Made by a program: the position numbers and the translations under genes. The notes beneath the pieces were generated by a model that worked only from the letters and a program-made list of their open reading frames with translations, made no database searches and had not been told where the DNA came from. A stretch of DNA of 64,000 nucleotides from JAJDTQ01 sp965204235 (lineage in GTDB: Bacteria > Desulfobacterota > Binatia > UBA9968 > JAJDTQ01): positions 2,976,001-3,040,000 of the forward strand of contig OZ241979.1 of the NCBI GenBank assembly GCA_965204235.1, written 5' to 3'. Positions 25,351 to 34,378 of this stretch are shown here, one piece after another. Positions within the stretch are counted from its first letter, which is position 1, and each line of letters opens with the position of its first letter.

Positions 25351-27345
25351 TCAGGAACCGCTGGCCGAAGACGGCTGTCCTGCCTCGCCGGCGGGCCGGA
25401 CGCGGGTCCGGTGGAGGCTTTCCCCGGCCGTGGCCGCGGCTCTTTGCCTTCCCGCCTGCCGGTTCAGGTAGGTGCCGCGGGTGAGGACCTCGGCGAGTAT
25501 GCGTTCCAGCCGCAGGGAAGGCGGGTCCTCCGGGGTGGGGTCGCGCATGGCCGGGGGGCCACCGGACGCATGGCCGCGCACCAGGTCGCCGTAGCCCCAG
25601 CGGGTCAGCATGTCAGCACAGGTGTCGGGCTTGCGCACATCGACGATCTCCACCGCGCCGTTGCCGTCCGTTTCCACCGTGACCGCGGCCGGCCGTCCGA
25701 ACAGGTTGTGGTCGCTGCTCAGGGCCTCCTGGTAGGCGCCCAGGAACAGGATCGCCAGCGTGTAGGAGTCCTCCCAGGGAAGGGCGTGGAGTTCGAAGGT
25801 GGACCGGGGCTCCTGGGGGTGCGAGAACTTGTTGATGACGCCGTCCGAGTCACAGGTGAGGTCCGCCAGGATCGCCTTGACCGCGGGCTTTTCCTTGAGT
25901 CGGCAGGTGGGGATGATGGGGAACAGCATGTCGAGGATCCAGCTATCCGGCAACGACCGGAAGATCGAGAAATTGAAGGCGTGCAACCGTGCGGCGATGC
26001 GTTCGAGGGCGGCCTTGTCCTCGCCGTCGAACCGTCCGTGGCGCGCGAAACGGCTGGCCAGCTCGACGATCCGGGAAAACGCCGATTCCGCCTGGGCCCG
26101 CTGTTTCAGGGAAAGGAAGCCCAGGGAGAAGGCCGACAGCATCTCGTCCTTCTTCTGGTACGCGTCGTGCAGGTACTCGCGCCAGTTCTTGCTGTTGATC
26201 TCCACCGCCATGTCGTCGAGCTCGTTCACCGCGTCCACGTTGGAGGCCCGGGTCCGGGGCCGGCCGGGCTTGGGGCTCGCTTGCGGCTGCTCCAGCGGGT
26301 CCACGAGCAAGGCCACGTGGTGGGTCACGAGGAACCGGCCCGATTCGGTGATGATGCCCGGCTCCGCGATGCGGGCCCGGTCCAGCACCTCCTTGGTGGT
26401 GTAGATGATGTCGTTGGCGTATTCCTGGACGTTGTAGTTCACGCTGGAGTCCGCCGAGCTGTTGCTGCCGTCGTAATCGACGCCGAGCCCCCCGCCCACG
26501 TCCAGGGTGTCCAGGGGCACTCCCAGCTCCTTGAGTTCGACGTAGAAGCGGAGCGCTTCCTGCAGCGCCTGCTTGAAGTTCCGGATGTTGGTGATCTGCG
26601 AGCCCAGGTGGAAGTGGAGGAGCCGGAGGCGGTCCAGGAGCTTGCATTCCTTCAGCAGCCGGGTGGCCTCCAGCAGGTCCGAAGCGGTGAGGCCGAACTT
26701 GGACAAGTCTCCCGAAGACTCCTCCCAGCGGCCCATTCCGCTGGCGTTGAGCTTGACCCGGGCGCCGAGCCGGGGACACCGGAGCCCCTTGGCCCGCAAC
26801 TCGCTGACCAGCTCGTACTCCCTCGGCCGTTCGAACACCACCACGGTGTCGTAGCCGGCCTCGCCGGCCGCCGCGGCCAGCTCCACGTAGGCGCGGTCCT
26901 TGTAGCCGTTGCAGATGATCGGCGCCCGGCTGTCCCCGATCATGGACAGGGCGATGCAGAGCTCGGCCTTGGAGCCCACCTCGAGGCCGACGCCGTAGGG
27001 ACGTCCGGTTTCGCAGATGCGCGACACCGTGGCCTTGCGGCTGTTGACCTTGAGCGGATAGACGCAGGTGTAGGACGCGCGGTAGTCGAAGGTCTCCCTG
27101 GCGGTCCGGAACGCCCGGTGGAGGGTGTCCATCTGCCGGTCGATGAGTTGCGGAAAGCGCACCAGCACCGGCGGCCGCACGTCCCGACGCTGCAAGAGGG
27201 TCACGAGCTCGTGCAGATCCACCTTGCTCCGCGCGGCGGGGTTCGTGACGACCTCCAGGTGGCCCGCGTGGTTGACGTCCACGAACCCCTCGCCCCAGGA
27301 CCGCCATGCGAACGGGTCGCCGGCTCCCAACGGCAGCTTCTTCAT
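25351..27345 (-). CDS. speA: Biosynthetic arginine decarboxylase
   Basis: The 664-residue PLP enzyme converts arginine to agmatine for polyamine synthesis. It has the SpeA architecture: an N-terminal TIM barrel with PLP lysine K99 in YPLKVNS, then GLEVGSKAELCIAL, the ICNGYKD motif, LHFHLGSQITNI, and the DVGGGLGVDYDGS phosphate site. The C-terminal half has the LITHHVALLV-like TESGRFLVTHHVALLVDP, DMLFPIIPTCRLKEKP and LTCDSDGVINKF. The C-terminus is an Arg/Ala-rich extension of about 40 residues beyond the usual end. Leftward and apparently monocistronic, 140 bp upstream of ppk1 in the same orientation. Confidence 0.95.
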   Translation of the reverse strand: MKKLPLGAGDPFAWRSWGEGFVDVNHAGHLEVVTNPAARSKVDLHELVTLLQRRDVRPPVLVRFPQLIDRQMDTLHRAFRTARETFDYRASYTCVYPLKVNSRKATVSRICETGRPYGVGLEVGSKAELCIALSMIGDSRAPIICNGYKDRAYVELAAAAGEAGYDTVVVFERPREYELVSELRAKGLRCPRLGARVKLNASGMGRWEESSGDLSKFGLTASDLLEATRLLKECKLLDRLRLLHFHLGSQITNIRNFKQALQEALRFYVELKELGVPLDTLDVGGGLGVDYDGSNSSADSSVNYNVQEYANDIIYTTKEVLDRARIAEPGIITESGRFLVTHHVALLVDPLEQPQASPKPGRPRTRASNVDAVNELDDMAVEINSKNWREYLHDAYQKKDEMLSAFSLGFLSLKQRAQAESAFSRIVELASRFARHGRFDGEDKAALERIAARLHAFNFSIFRSLPDSWILDMLFPIIPTCRLKEKPAVKAILADLTCDSDGVINKFSHPQEPRSTFELHALPWEDSYTLAILFLGAYQEALSSDHNLFGRPAAVTVETDGNGAVEIVDVRKPDTCADMLTRWGYGDLVRGHASGGPPAMRDPTPEDPPSLRLERILAEVLTRGTYLNRQAGRQRAAATAGESLHRTRVRPAGEAGQPSSASGS

Positions 27346-27488
27346 CTCGTTTGGCGCCTCCTCGTGTCCTGTCCCGCCGAATGCGTCGGCGATACCGTGG
27401 TCTTGCAGCCCTCCGCCGCGAGCCTGCCGCGCAAAGGCTCCGTCCGGTCCGGGCGCGGTTCAGCGCGGCTTCCGGGACGGCGCCCGGC

Positions 27489-29600
27489 TCACCGCGCCAG
27501 GGACAACGGCGCGTCGGCCTCCGGCCGTTGCGTGTGAAGTCGGTTCAGGTAGGCGTAGATGGCTTCCTGGGCGCGCGTTCGTCGGCCGCCTGCCGCTGTC
27601 CGGTACCGGTTCTCCAGGTCCTTGTCCAGCACCCTCGCCTTGACGTCGTCGTTCCACAGTATGTCGAGCACGTCCCGGATCTGTTCCTTCAGGGACGGGT
27701 CGTGGATCGGACAGGCCACCTCCACCCGGTGGTCCACGTTCCGCTCCATCCAGTCGCCGGAGGCGATGTACATTTTCTCGGAGCCACCGTTGGCGAAGAC
27801 CATGACCCGGGAGTGCTCGAGGAACCGGTCCAGGATGGCCGCGGCCTCGATGCGCTCGCTGCAATGCCTGACGCCGGGGACCAGCGAGAACATCCCCCGC
27901 ACCATGAGCTTCACTTCCACGCCGGCTTCGCTCGCTTCGTAGAGCTTGCGGATGAGGCCCTTGTCCTCCAGGTTGTTGACCTTGAGGATGATGTAGGCGG
28001 GCAGGCCCTTGCGGGCGTTCTTGATCTCGGCGTCGATGAGCTTCGTCAGCCTGCGGCGGGTGTCGTAGGGGGACACCATCAGGTGCTTGAACGTGGTCCG
28101 TCGGAAGTTGTTCTCGAGGAAGTTGAAGACCCGGCTCACTTCGCCGGTGATCCGTTCGTCCGCGGTGAAGAGGCTGTCGTCGGTATAGACGCGCGCGGTG
28201 GTCTCGTTGAAGTTCCCGGTGCCGACGTTGGCGTACAGCAGGGTCTTGCGGTGCGACACCCGGGTGATGAGTATCAGCTTCGCGTGCACTTTCAGGCCCG
28301 GCACGCCGTTGATGACGCGGATCCCTTCTTCCTGCAGCCGTTCCGCCCAATAGACGTTCTCGGCCTCGTCGAACCGGGCCTGCAACTCCATCACCACGGT
28401 CACCCGCTTGCCGTTGCGGCTGGCGTTGATGAGGGCGTTGACGACCTTCGAGTCGCGCGCCACGCGGTACAGAGTCATCTTGATGGACCGCACCTTGGGG
28501 TCGATGGCCGCTTGGCGCAGGAACTCGATGAGGTAATCGAAGGTCTGGTACGGGTAGTGCAGCAGGATGTCCCGGCGCCGGATGGCCTTGAAGAAGGTCT
28601 TGGCCGCGTCGATGTCCTTGTGGGCCAGCGGCGGCAGCGGCGCCGCGGACAGCTTCTTCGAGCCGATGCGCGGGAACCCCATGAAGTCCTTGAAGTTGTG
28701 GTACCGCCCTCCGGGGATGAGCGGGCCGAACTCGGGGTCGAGGCCCATCTTGCGCTGCAACAGATCCAGCAGGCGCCGGGGTATCCCGGTGTCGTAGATG
28801 AAACGGACCGGCGTCCCGGTCTTCCTCTGCTTGAGTCCCTTGGAGATCTTCCCCATGTAGCTCTCGTAGAGGTCGTCGTCGAGGTCGAGCTGCGCGTCCC
28901 GCGTCAACTTGATGGTGAAAGCCTCGAAGTGGTCGAAGGGGAAGATGGAGAAGATGTCCTTCAGGCAGTAACGGATGACGTCGTCCAGCAGGATCACGTA
29001 CTCCCGGTCTCCCACCTTGGGGAGTATGACGAAACGCGACAACACGTCGGTGGGTATCTCGATCAGCGCGTATTCCGACCGGCGGGAGCGGGTGTTGGAG
29101 AGGCAGACGGCCAGGTAGATGGCCTGGTCCTTCAGTTGCGGGAACTCCGCCAGGTGGTTGATCATCAGGGGGATCAGGTTGGGCCGCAGCTTCTGCCGGT
29201 AGAACTCCTCGATGTAGCTTTCCTGCGCAGGGTTGAGTTGGTCCTCCCTGACGATGGAGATCCCGTTCTCCTCGAGCTCTTCCAGGATGTTCCGGTAGGC
29301 GTTTTCGAACAGGGCCTGCTGTTCCAGGACGACCTGGTGGATCTCCTCCAGCACCGCTGCCGGGTCCTCGCCCATGAGCCGCCGTGCGCCCGCGCCGAAC
29401 TGCTCCAGGCGCCGGAGGTGGGCCACCCGCACCCGGAAGAACTCGTCGAGGTTGGACGAGAAGATGCCGAGGAAGCTGAGCCGCTCCAGGATCGGCACCG
29501 ACGGGTCCGACGCCTCCTGGAGCACGCGGCCGTTGAACGCCAGCCAACTGAGCTCCTTGTTCCGCAGCGGCAGGCCGGACTTCTGTTTGTGTTTCGGCAT
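27489..29600 (-). CDS. ppk1: Polyphosphate kinase 1
   Basis: The 703-residue membrane-associated enzyme reversibly polymerises the gamma phosphate of ATP into polyphosphate. The four-domain PPK1 layout is intact: N-terminal helical bundle (NKELSWLAFNGRVLQEA...SNLDEFFRVRV), head domain, and two PLD-like catalytic domains. The autophosphorylated histidine is H439 in GLKVHAKL, and the second catalytic histidine is H596 in FLEHSRV followed by ANGGSEKMYIASGDWM. Length is normal. It clusters with the CHAD gene and ppgK, giving polyphosphate synthesis, binding and use within about 10 kb. Confidence 0.96.
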   Translation of the reverse strand: MPKHKQKSGLPLRNKELSWLAFNGRVLQEASDPSVPILERLSFLGIFSSNLDEFFRVRVAHLRRLEQFGAGARRLMGEDPAAVLEEIHQVVLEQQALFENAYRNILEELEENGISIVREDQLNPAQESYIEEFYRQKLRPNLIPLMINHLAEFPQLKDQAIYLAVCLSNTRSRRSEYALIEIPTDVLSRFVILPKVGDREYVILLDDVIRYCLKDIFSIFPFDHFEAFTIKLTRDAQLDLDDDLYESYMGKISKGLKQRKTGTPVRFIYDTGIPRRLLDLLQRKMGLDPEFGPLIPGGRYHNFKDFMGFPRIGSKKLSAAPLPPLAHKDIDAAKTFFKAIRRRDILLHYPYQTFDYLIEFLRQAAIDPKVRSIKMTLYRVARDSKVVNALINASRNGKRVTVVMELQARFDEAENVYWAERLQEEGIRVINGVPGLKVHAKLILITRVSHRKTLLYANVGTGNFNETTARVYTDDSLFTADERITGEVSRVFNFLENNFRRTTFKHLMVSPYDTRRRLTKLIDAEIKNARKGLPAYIILKVNNLEDKGLIRKLYEASEAGVEVKLMVRGMFSLVPGVRHCSERIEAAAILDRFLEHSRVMVFANGGSEKMYIASGDWMERNVDHRVEVACPIHDPSLKEQIRDVLDILWNDDVKARVLDKDLENRYRTAAGGRRTRAQEAIYAYLNRLHTQRPEADAPLSLAR

Positions 29601-29614
29601 GGCAGCGCAGCCAC

Positions 29615-29675
29615 AAGAAACTACAATCCGTGGAGAAATCGCTGAGTTACTGGATTTTTGCCCGGTAGTTTCTTC
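29615..29675. repeat. 10-bp perfect inverted repeat upstream of integrase remnant
   Basis: AAGAAACTAC (29615-29624) and GTAGTTTCTT (about 29666-29675) form a perfect inverted repeat across roughly 40 bases. They lie between ppk1 and the integrase remnant and could be a recombination-site arm, a hairpin or an operator. Confidence 0.5.
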
Positions 29676-29696
29676 TGTAACGAAAGGAGTTTGGCC

Positions 29697-29960
29697 ATGT
29701 CAAAGCAAAGCGCGCCCCATCCGAAGGCGGTATCCTGTCCACCCCGGAGGAGTTCCAAGAATACCCTATTGCGGACTCAACCCGCAAGTCCTGCGTCAGC
29801 CCCCTCAAGCGGCTGGATACCTGGCTTGCCGGACGGGAAGCCGCCGACGAAACCCTTGCCGCATACGTCGGCTATCTGTTCGAGCAAGGCATGGCGCCGG
29901 GTTACCCTCGGGGCGCAATGGCCGCGGTCCGATGGCGTGTACTCTCCTTGGACCAACCCG
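29697..29960 (+). pseudogene. Tyrosine recombinase (phage integrase) N-terminal remnant
   Basis: A frame from about 29745 to 29955 encodes SAM-like core-binding sequence typical of integrase N-termini: ADSTRKSCVSPLKRLDTWL, GREAADETLAAYVGYLFEQG and GAMAAVRWR. The ATG at 29697 with AAAGGAG before it is in a different frame, so at least one frameshift separates start and domain. The catalytic domain (R...HxxR...Y) is missing: the sequence passes into the repeat arm at about 29965. This is a decayed mobile-element scar, not a working enzyme. Confidence 0.65.
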
Positions 29961-30016
29961 ATTCCCTCATTGCAGAGAACTCCGTTCCCCTCATAGCGGA
30001 GAACTTCGCTCCGATC

Positions 30017-30190
30017 CCCTCCCCCCTTGAGGGGGAGGGTTAGGGAGGGGGGAACTCCGTGCAGCACGGACCCATCGGCGCCGGCGCCAACGGACAGACG
30101 CTGAAACGGGTTGAGCCGGTCCGTGGAAAGGAGTCCTCCCCTCAACCCCGCCGTACGCCGTAAGATCCTGCCCACACGAATTCCTGAAGA
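30017..30190. repeat. Family B element, copy 3 (right end deleted)
   Basis: The left inverted end (CCCTCCCCCCTTGAGGGGGA) and the interior are present, preceded by two diverged 24-bp-type units (29963-30016). The right palindromic arm is missing: the sequence jumps from CCGCCGTAC straight to GCCGTAAGATCCTGCCC and then to CACGAATTCCTGAAGAGCC. Confidence 0.75.
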
Positions 30191-30448
30191 GCCGGAAAGG
30201 GGAGCTTTGGTGGTGGACTTGGGGGAAATGGCGATGTACCGGGAGTTGTGCTAGATTGTGGATGAGTGACGGGAGGTCGTCCGCGCCGAGGACGGTGCGC
30301 TCTCTGAACCGGGGCCCCATCCGCCGAGTTGGGAGCGCGGGCGTCCCACCCGCAGGCTGGCCGGACGCCTGCCCCATGAGTAGGCGGCGAGTAATGAAGG
30401 ACAGTGTGCATAGGGTAGATTGCGCACCAATGTTGGCTCATACAGGCC
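30191..30448. other. Intergenic leader upstream of autotransporter
   Basis: No gene was recognised in this stretch. It contains a GC-rich segment (GGGAGCGCGGGCGTCCCACC) that looks like a dispersed repeat and an AT-richer pocket at 30395-30445, which may hold the promoter for the following gene. No confident -35/-10 pair was found. Confidence 0.4.
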
Positions 30449-33400
30449 GTGCGCGAAACGGAGCATGCGCCATGCGTAGCGCCCGTGTGTTTGTGCCCCC
30501 CCCCCCCCCGAAGCATCGGGCGAGGCCACGGTAGCCATCACTCCCTGACCTGTGGCGGCAGCGACGCCCGCTTTCGCTTTCCGCTCACGACGCTTGCGGC
30601 TCCCGTAGCTCTTGCCGCCATCGTCTGTGCGCTGGCTGCGCTCGCATCCGCACCGGCCGCGGCGCAGACCGTCACCATCGCCGCCACTGGCAACTGCGGC
30701 GGCACCCCGGCCAACTGCGGCACCAGTGGCAACCGCAACGGCGACAGGGACACCACTTGGCCGGGCCTGCAGGTGGACGAGGGGGACATCCTGACGTTCA
30801 CCTCGACGATCTCGCCCGCCATTACCAACCCGGGCAATCTGCTGCTTGAATGGGTCCTTTCGGGAAACGCCCAGAATGCTAACGACTTGAGACGACCCAA
30901 CGGCAATTCATATTCTGCCTCCAACGATGTCCTCACGGGCAGGTTGGACGACATACACCGTTCTGATAGGGGTCCCAGCGGCCGCGACGTTGCGACCACG
31001 CTGGTCTATAATGATGGCGTTGCGGAGGGCGATGAGACACTGACTCTCAGATTGCGCCTGGTCAGTTCGAGTGTCGGCAGCTATGTGGCGGGCGTCCCCT
31101 CGTCCGTCACCGTCACCATCCGCGGCACGGACTCCGCCCCGTCCTTCGGCACCGGCTCCGTCTCCGCCAAGACCTTCACCGCCGGCGCCGCCATCGCCGG
31201 GTTCCAAGTCCCCGCCGCCACCGGCGGCAACGGCGCCATCACCTATGTGGCCTCCGGTTTGCCGGCGGGCCTCCGCTTCGACGCCACCGGCACGGACATG
31301 AACGGCTGCCCCGGCACCGAGCCTCGGGAGGTCTGTGGCACGCCCACCACGCTCACCTCCGGCGCCCAGACGGTCACCATCACGGCGCTGGACGCGGACT
31401 CCAACATCGCATCGAGCGACAACGCCCGTCTGACCTTCCCCGTCACCGTGAACGCCGGCGCCAGCCTCGCCTCCAGCCCCACGACCCTCACCGAGTCCAA
31501 CCTCGACAGCGCGATGCTCACCGTCACGCTCGCCGGCTTCACCTACGCCGCCGGCGTCTCGGCGACCAGCTTCGAACTCGTCACCAGCCCGACCATCACA
31601 GGCCTCTCCGTCAGCGGCGTCACCGGCGGCGCGACGGGAACCACCACCGCCACCCTGACACTGGCCACAGGCGCCGGCTACGGCTTCGACGCCGCATCCA
31701 CGCTGGCGGTGAAGGTGCTGGCCGCGGCGCACTCGGGTTCAAGCGACCTCACCACCGGAACCCTCGTGGTGACCCCGGGGCGCGTCACTGTCTCCCGTAC
31801 GAGCCTGTCGCTCAATGAGGACCCGGGCGCCGACGACGCCAACGAAGGAACGTACGCAGTGGTCCTCGACCTCGCCCCTACGGGCTGTTCCGGCGGCGTG
31901 GGCGTCTCGGTGGCCAGCGGCAACCCGGACGTCACCGTGAACCCGGACGCCCTGACGTTCTCTGCCACCAACTGGAACATGGCGCAGACGGTGACCGTCA
32001 CCGCGGAGCAGGACGACGATGGCGAGGACGACCGCGCCACCCTCCACCACACAATCACGACCGCCTGCGACGCCGCGGGCTACCCGACCACGCTGGCCAT
32101 CCCCAGCGTCTCCGTGACGGTAGCGGACGACGACGCCCCCGCGGTGACCGACACGCAGCCCACCTTCGGGGAGGCGCGTGCACCGGCGCAGCGCTACGTG
32201 CAGGGCAAGGAGATCGAACCCCTCACCCTGCCCGGGGCGACGGGAGGCAACCCGCCGCTGACCTATGCGCTCTCCCCGGCCCTGCCCGAGGACTTGGTCT
32301 GGACCCCGCCCGGGGAGGAAACCACTGGCGGGACCATAGCGGGCACGCCTGCGGTCGCCACGCCTGCTGCGGTCCATACCCTGACAGTGACGGATGCGGA
32401 CGGGAACCGGGCCACGCTGGCGTTCACCCTGGAAGTGGCGGCGGACGCGCGGCCCACCTTCGGCCCGGCCCGGATGTCGGCACAGCGCTACGTGCAGGGA
32501 GTAGAGGCGACGCCGCTCGTGCTGCCAGCGGCGACCGGTGGCAACCGGCCGCTGGCCTACACGCTCTCTCCAGCCCTGCCCGAGGGCTTGGTCTGGACTC
32601 CACCCGGGGATGGAACGACCGGGGGGACCATAGCGGGCACGCCTGCGGCGGTGCAGGGGCCGGTGCGTTACACGCTGAAGGCGCGGGATGCGGACGGGGA
32701 CACTGCGGAGTTGCGCTTCACCCTGGAGGTGGTGGACTGGCTGGTGGCCCGCATGGAGGGGGTGCACGAGGCCATACTGCCGGAACTCTCCCGGGCCATG
32801 ACCGCAGGGACGGTGGAGGCGGTGGCCGGGCGCATCGGGCGGGCCCTGGACCGGTCTGCGCCTTCGGAGGGGTCGGCGGCGTGGGCCGAAGCGCTGACGG
32901 CCATGGCCGCAAGAGGGTGGAAGGAGGGACTCGGGGGTCGGACCTTCGCCCTGGGACTGGCGGGGGATGAGGTCGCAGGCGGGACAGACGTGACCGTGTG
33001 GGGAGCGGGAGAGTACCGGAGCCTGTCGGGGGGCAAGGCAGTGTCGTGGGACGGGGACCTGTTCGGGGCGCACCTGGGGGTGGACACCCGGTTCGGGGCC
33101 GGGGGTGTGGCCGGGCTTGCCCTGTCGGTGAGTTCCGGGCGGTTCGACTACACAGACCGCAGCCTCCTGGTCCGGGACGGGGCGGTGGAGGGGGTGTACG
33201 AGAGCCGGATGACGGGCGCGCATCCCTACCTGGGATGGGCCTGGGGTAAGGGACGGCAGGCATGGGCGTCGTTCGGTGTGGGTTGTGGGAGGGTGGTGGT
33301 GTCCGACGGGGAGGCGGGTCGGCGGAAGAGCAGGAGCACCATGGGCAGCGCAGTGGTGGGTGGCCGGATGCGGGTGTACGAGAGCGAGGGGCGGCTGCGG

Positions 33401-34051
33401 GTGGACGTGTCGGGGGAGGCGTGGACCGCGCGTCTGGCAGTGGCCGGGGACGGGGGCGGGAAGGCGAGGACCCACCGGCTGCGTGTGGGGGCGGAGGGGT
33501 CTCGGGAGTTCGCGTTGGGCGGAGGGTCGCTTACGCCGTCGGTGGAGTTGGGGATGCGGTTCGACGGGGGCGACGGGGAGAAGGCCGCGGGGTTGGAGAT
33601 GGGGGGCGGGGTGGAATATGCGCATCCGGGGCTGGACCTGGGGGCGGAGTTGGCCGGCCGGGTGCTGGTGGCCCGCGGCGGCGGGCCGCGGGAGTGGAGC
33701 GTGGGCGGGGCGCTGCGGCTCGCCCCGGCTTCGGGCCTGGGGCTGTGGTTGCGGGTGGCGCCCTCGTATGGGGAGGCCGGCGGGTCCCGGCAGTGGACCC
33801 CCGGGTCGGACGCCCCGTTGCCGGGTCCGCTACTGGAGACCGAGATGGGCTACGGCTTGGCGGCGTTGGCGGGGGTGGTGACGCCCTACGGAGGTGTCGG
33901 GCTGTCCGGGGACGGGACCCACGGCCTGCGCCTGGGGGCGCGCTGGCGCGTGGACCCTGCGTTCGAATGGGAACTGGAAGGCGAACGCCAAGTGGACCGG
34001 AACACCCGCCACGGTCACGGCATCATGCTCCGCGGGCGCATACGCTGGTAG
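30449..34051 (+). CDS. Autotransporter-like surface protein with Ig-like repeats
   Basis: A protein of about 1,200 residues predicted at the outer membrane. Its hydrophobic signal segment (about residues 46-73) ends ASAPAAA/Q. The passenger has Calx-beta/cadherin-like beta domains and two tandem 98-residue repeats (from about 570 and 669, each opening PTFG and containing QRYVQG, LPEG or LPED, LVWTPPG and GGTIAGTP). From about 830 to the end lies a beta-barrel rich in alternating patterns (VWGAGEYRSL, LGVDTRFG, GARWRVDP), finishing with RGRIRW, the terminal aromatic expected of outer-membrane barrels. In the given sequence the only in-frame start is the GTG at 30449, upstream of a C14 tract. 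The ATG at 30472 has GGAG at ideal spacing but is out of frame, stopping at 30533. Confidence 0.8.
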   Translation: MRETEHAPCVAPVCLCPPPPRSIGRGHGSHHSLTCGGSDARFRFPLTTLAAPVALAAIVCALAALASAPAAAQTVTIAATGNCGGTPANCGTSGNRNGDRDTTWPGLQVDEGDILTFTSTISPAITNPGNLLLEWVLSGNAQNANDLRRPNGNSYSASNDVLTGRLDDIHRSDRGPSGRDVATTLVYNDGVAEGDETLTLRLRLVSSSVGSYVAGVPSSVTVTIRGTDSAPSFGTGSVSAKTFTAGAAIAGFQVPAATGGNGAITYVASGLPAGLRFDATGTDMNGCPGTEPREVCGTPTTLTSGAQTVTITALDADSNIASSDNARLTFPVTVNAGASLASSPTTLTESNLDSAMLTVTLAGFTYAAGVSATSFELVTSPTITGLSVSGVTGGATGTTTATLTLATGAGYGFDAASTLAVKVLAAAHSGSSDLTTGTLVVTPGRVTVSRTSLSLNEDPGADDANEGTYAVVLDLAPTGCSGGVGVSVASGNPDVTVNPDALTFSATNWNMAQTVTVTAEQDDDGEDDRATLHHTITTACDAAGYPTTLAIPSVSVTVADDDAPAVTDTQPTFGEARAPAQRYVQGKEIEPLTLPGATGGNPPLTYALSPALPEDLVWTPPGEETTGGTIAGTPAVATPAAVHTLTVTDADGNRATLAFTLEVAADARPTFGPARMSAQRYVQGVEATPLVLPAATGGNRPLAYTLSPALPEGLVWTPPGDGTTGGTIAGTPAAVQGPVRYTLKARDADGDTAELRFTLEVVDWLVARMEGVHEAILPELSRAMTAGTVEAVAGRIGRALDRSAPSEGSAAWAEALTAMAARGWKEGLGGRTFALGLAGDEVAGGTDVTVWGAGEYRSLSGGKAVSWDGDLFGAHLGVDTRFGAGGVAGLALSVSSGRFDYTDRSLLVRDGAVEGVYESRMTGAHPYLGWAWGKGRQAWASFGVGCGRVVVSDGEAGRRKSRSTMGSAVVGGRMRVYESEGRLRVDVSGEAWTARLAVAGDGGGKARTHRLRVGAEGSREFALGGGSLTPSVELGMRFDGGDGEKAAGLEMGGGVEYAHPGLDLGAELAGRVLVARGGGPREWSVGGALRLAPASGLGLWLRVAPSYGEAGGSRQWTPGSDAPLPGPLLETEMGYGLAALAGVVTPYGGVGLSGDGTHGLRLGARWRVDPAFEWELEGERQVDRNTRHGHGIMLRGRIRW
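30496..30509 (+). repeat. Poly-C tract (14 C) before the signal peptide
   Basis: Fourteen consecutive C residues lie within codons 16-21 of the autotransporter reading frame. The tract sits between the candidate start codons (30449 and 30472) and the signal peptide. Loss of one C or gain of two would put the ATG at 30472 in frame with the signal peptide. It is a classic contingency-locus arrangement. Confidence 0.9.
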
Positions 34052-34086
34052 CCAATTGTCCCGTTAGGGTGTCACGGCCAAGCGTA

Positions 34087-34259
34087 CCCTCCCCCCTTGA
34101 GGGGGAGGGACAGGGAGGGGGGTACGGCGGGGTTGAGGGGAGGAGTCCTCTACACGGACCGACCAACCCGGTTCAGCCATCTGTCCGTTGGCGCTGGCGC
34201 CGAGGGGTCGGGTGCGCGGAGGCCCCCCTCCCTAACCCTCCCCCTCAAGGGGGGAGGGG
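34087..34259. repeat. Family B element, copy 4 (inverted)
   Basis: The complete 173-bp element is in the opposite orientation to copies 1-3. Hairpin-bearing ends match (CCCTCCCCCCTTGAGGGGGA and the reverse), and the interior reads CACGGACCGACCAACCCGG. It begins 35 bp after the autotransporter stop codon. GATC follows its right end, matching the left flank of copy 1. Confidence 0.85.
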
Positions 34260-34378
34260 ATCGGATGGTACAGACCGGTAACACGATTTACAGGATAGAC
34301 CGGGGACATGGTTTACACGGTAAGGGTTATCGGCAAGGTGGGAATCGGACTCTTCCGACTCCATCCTGCCCTCCTCCC

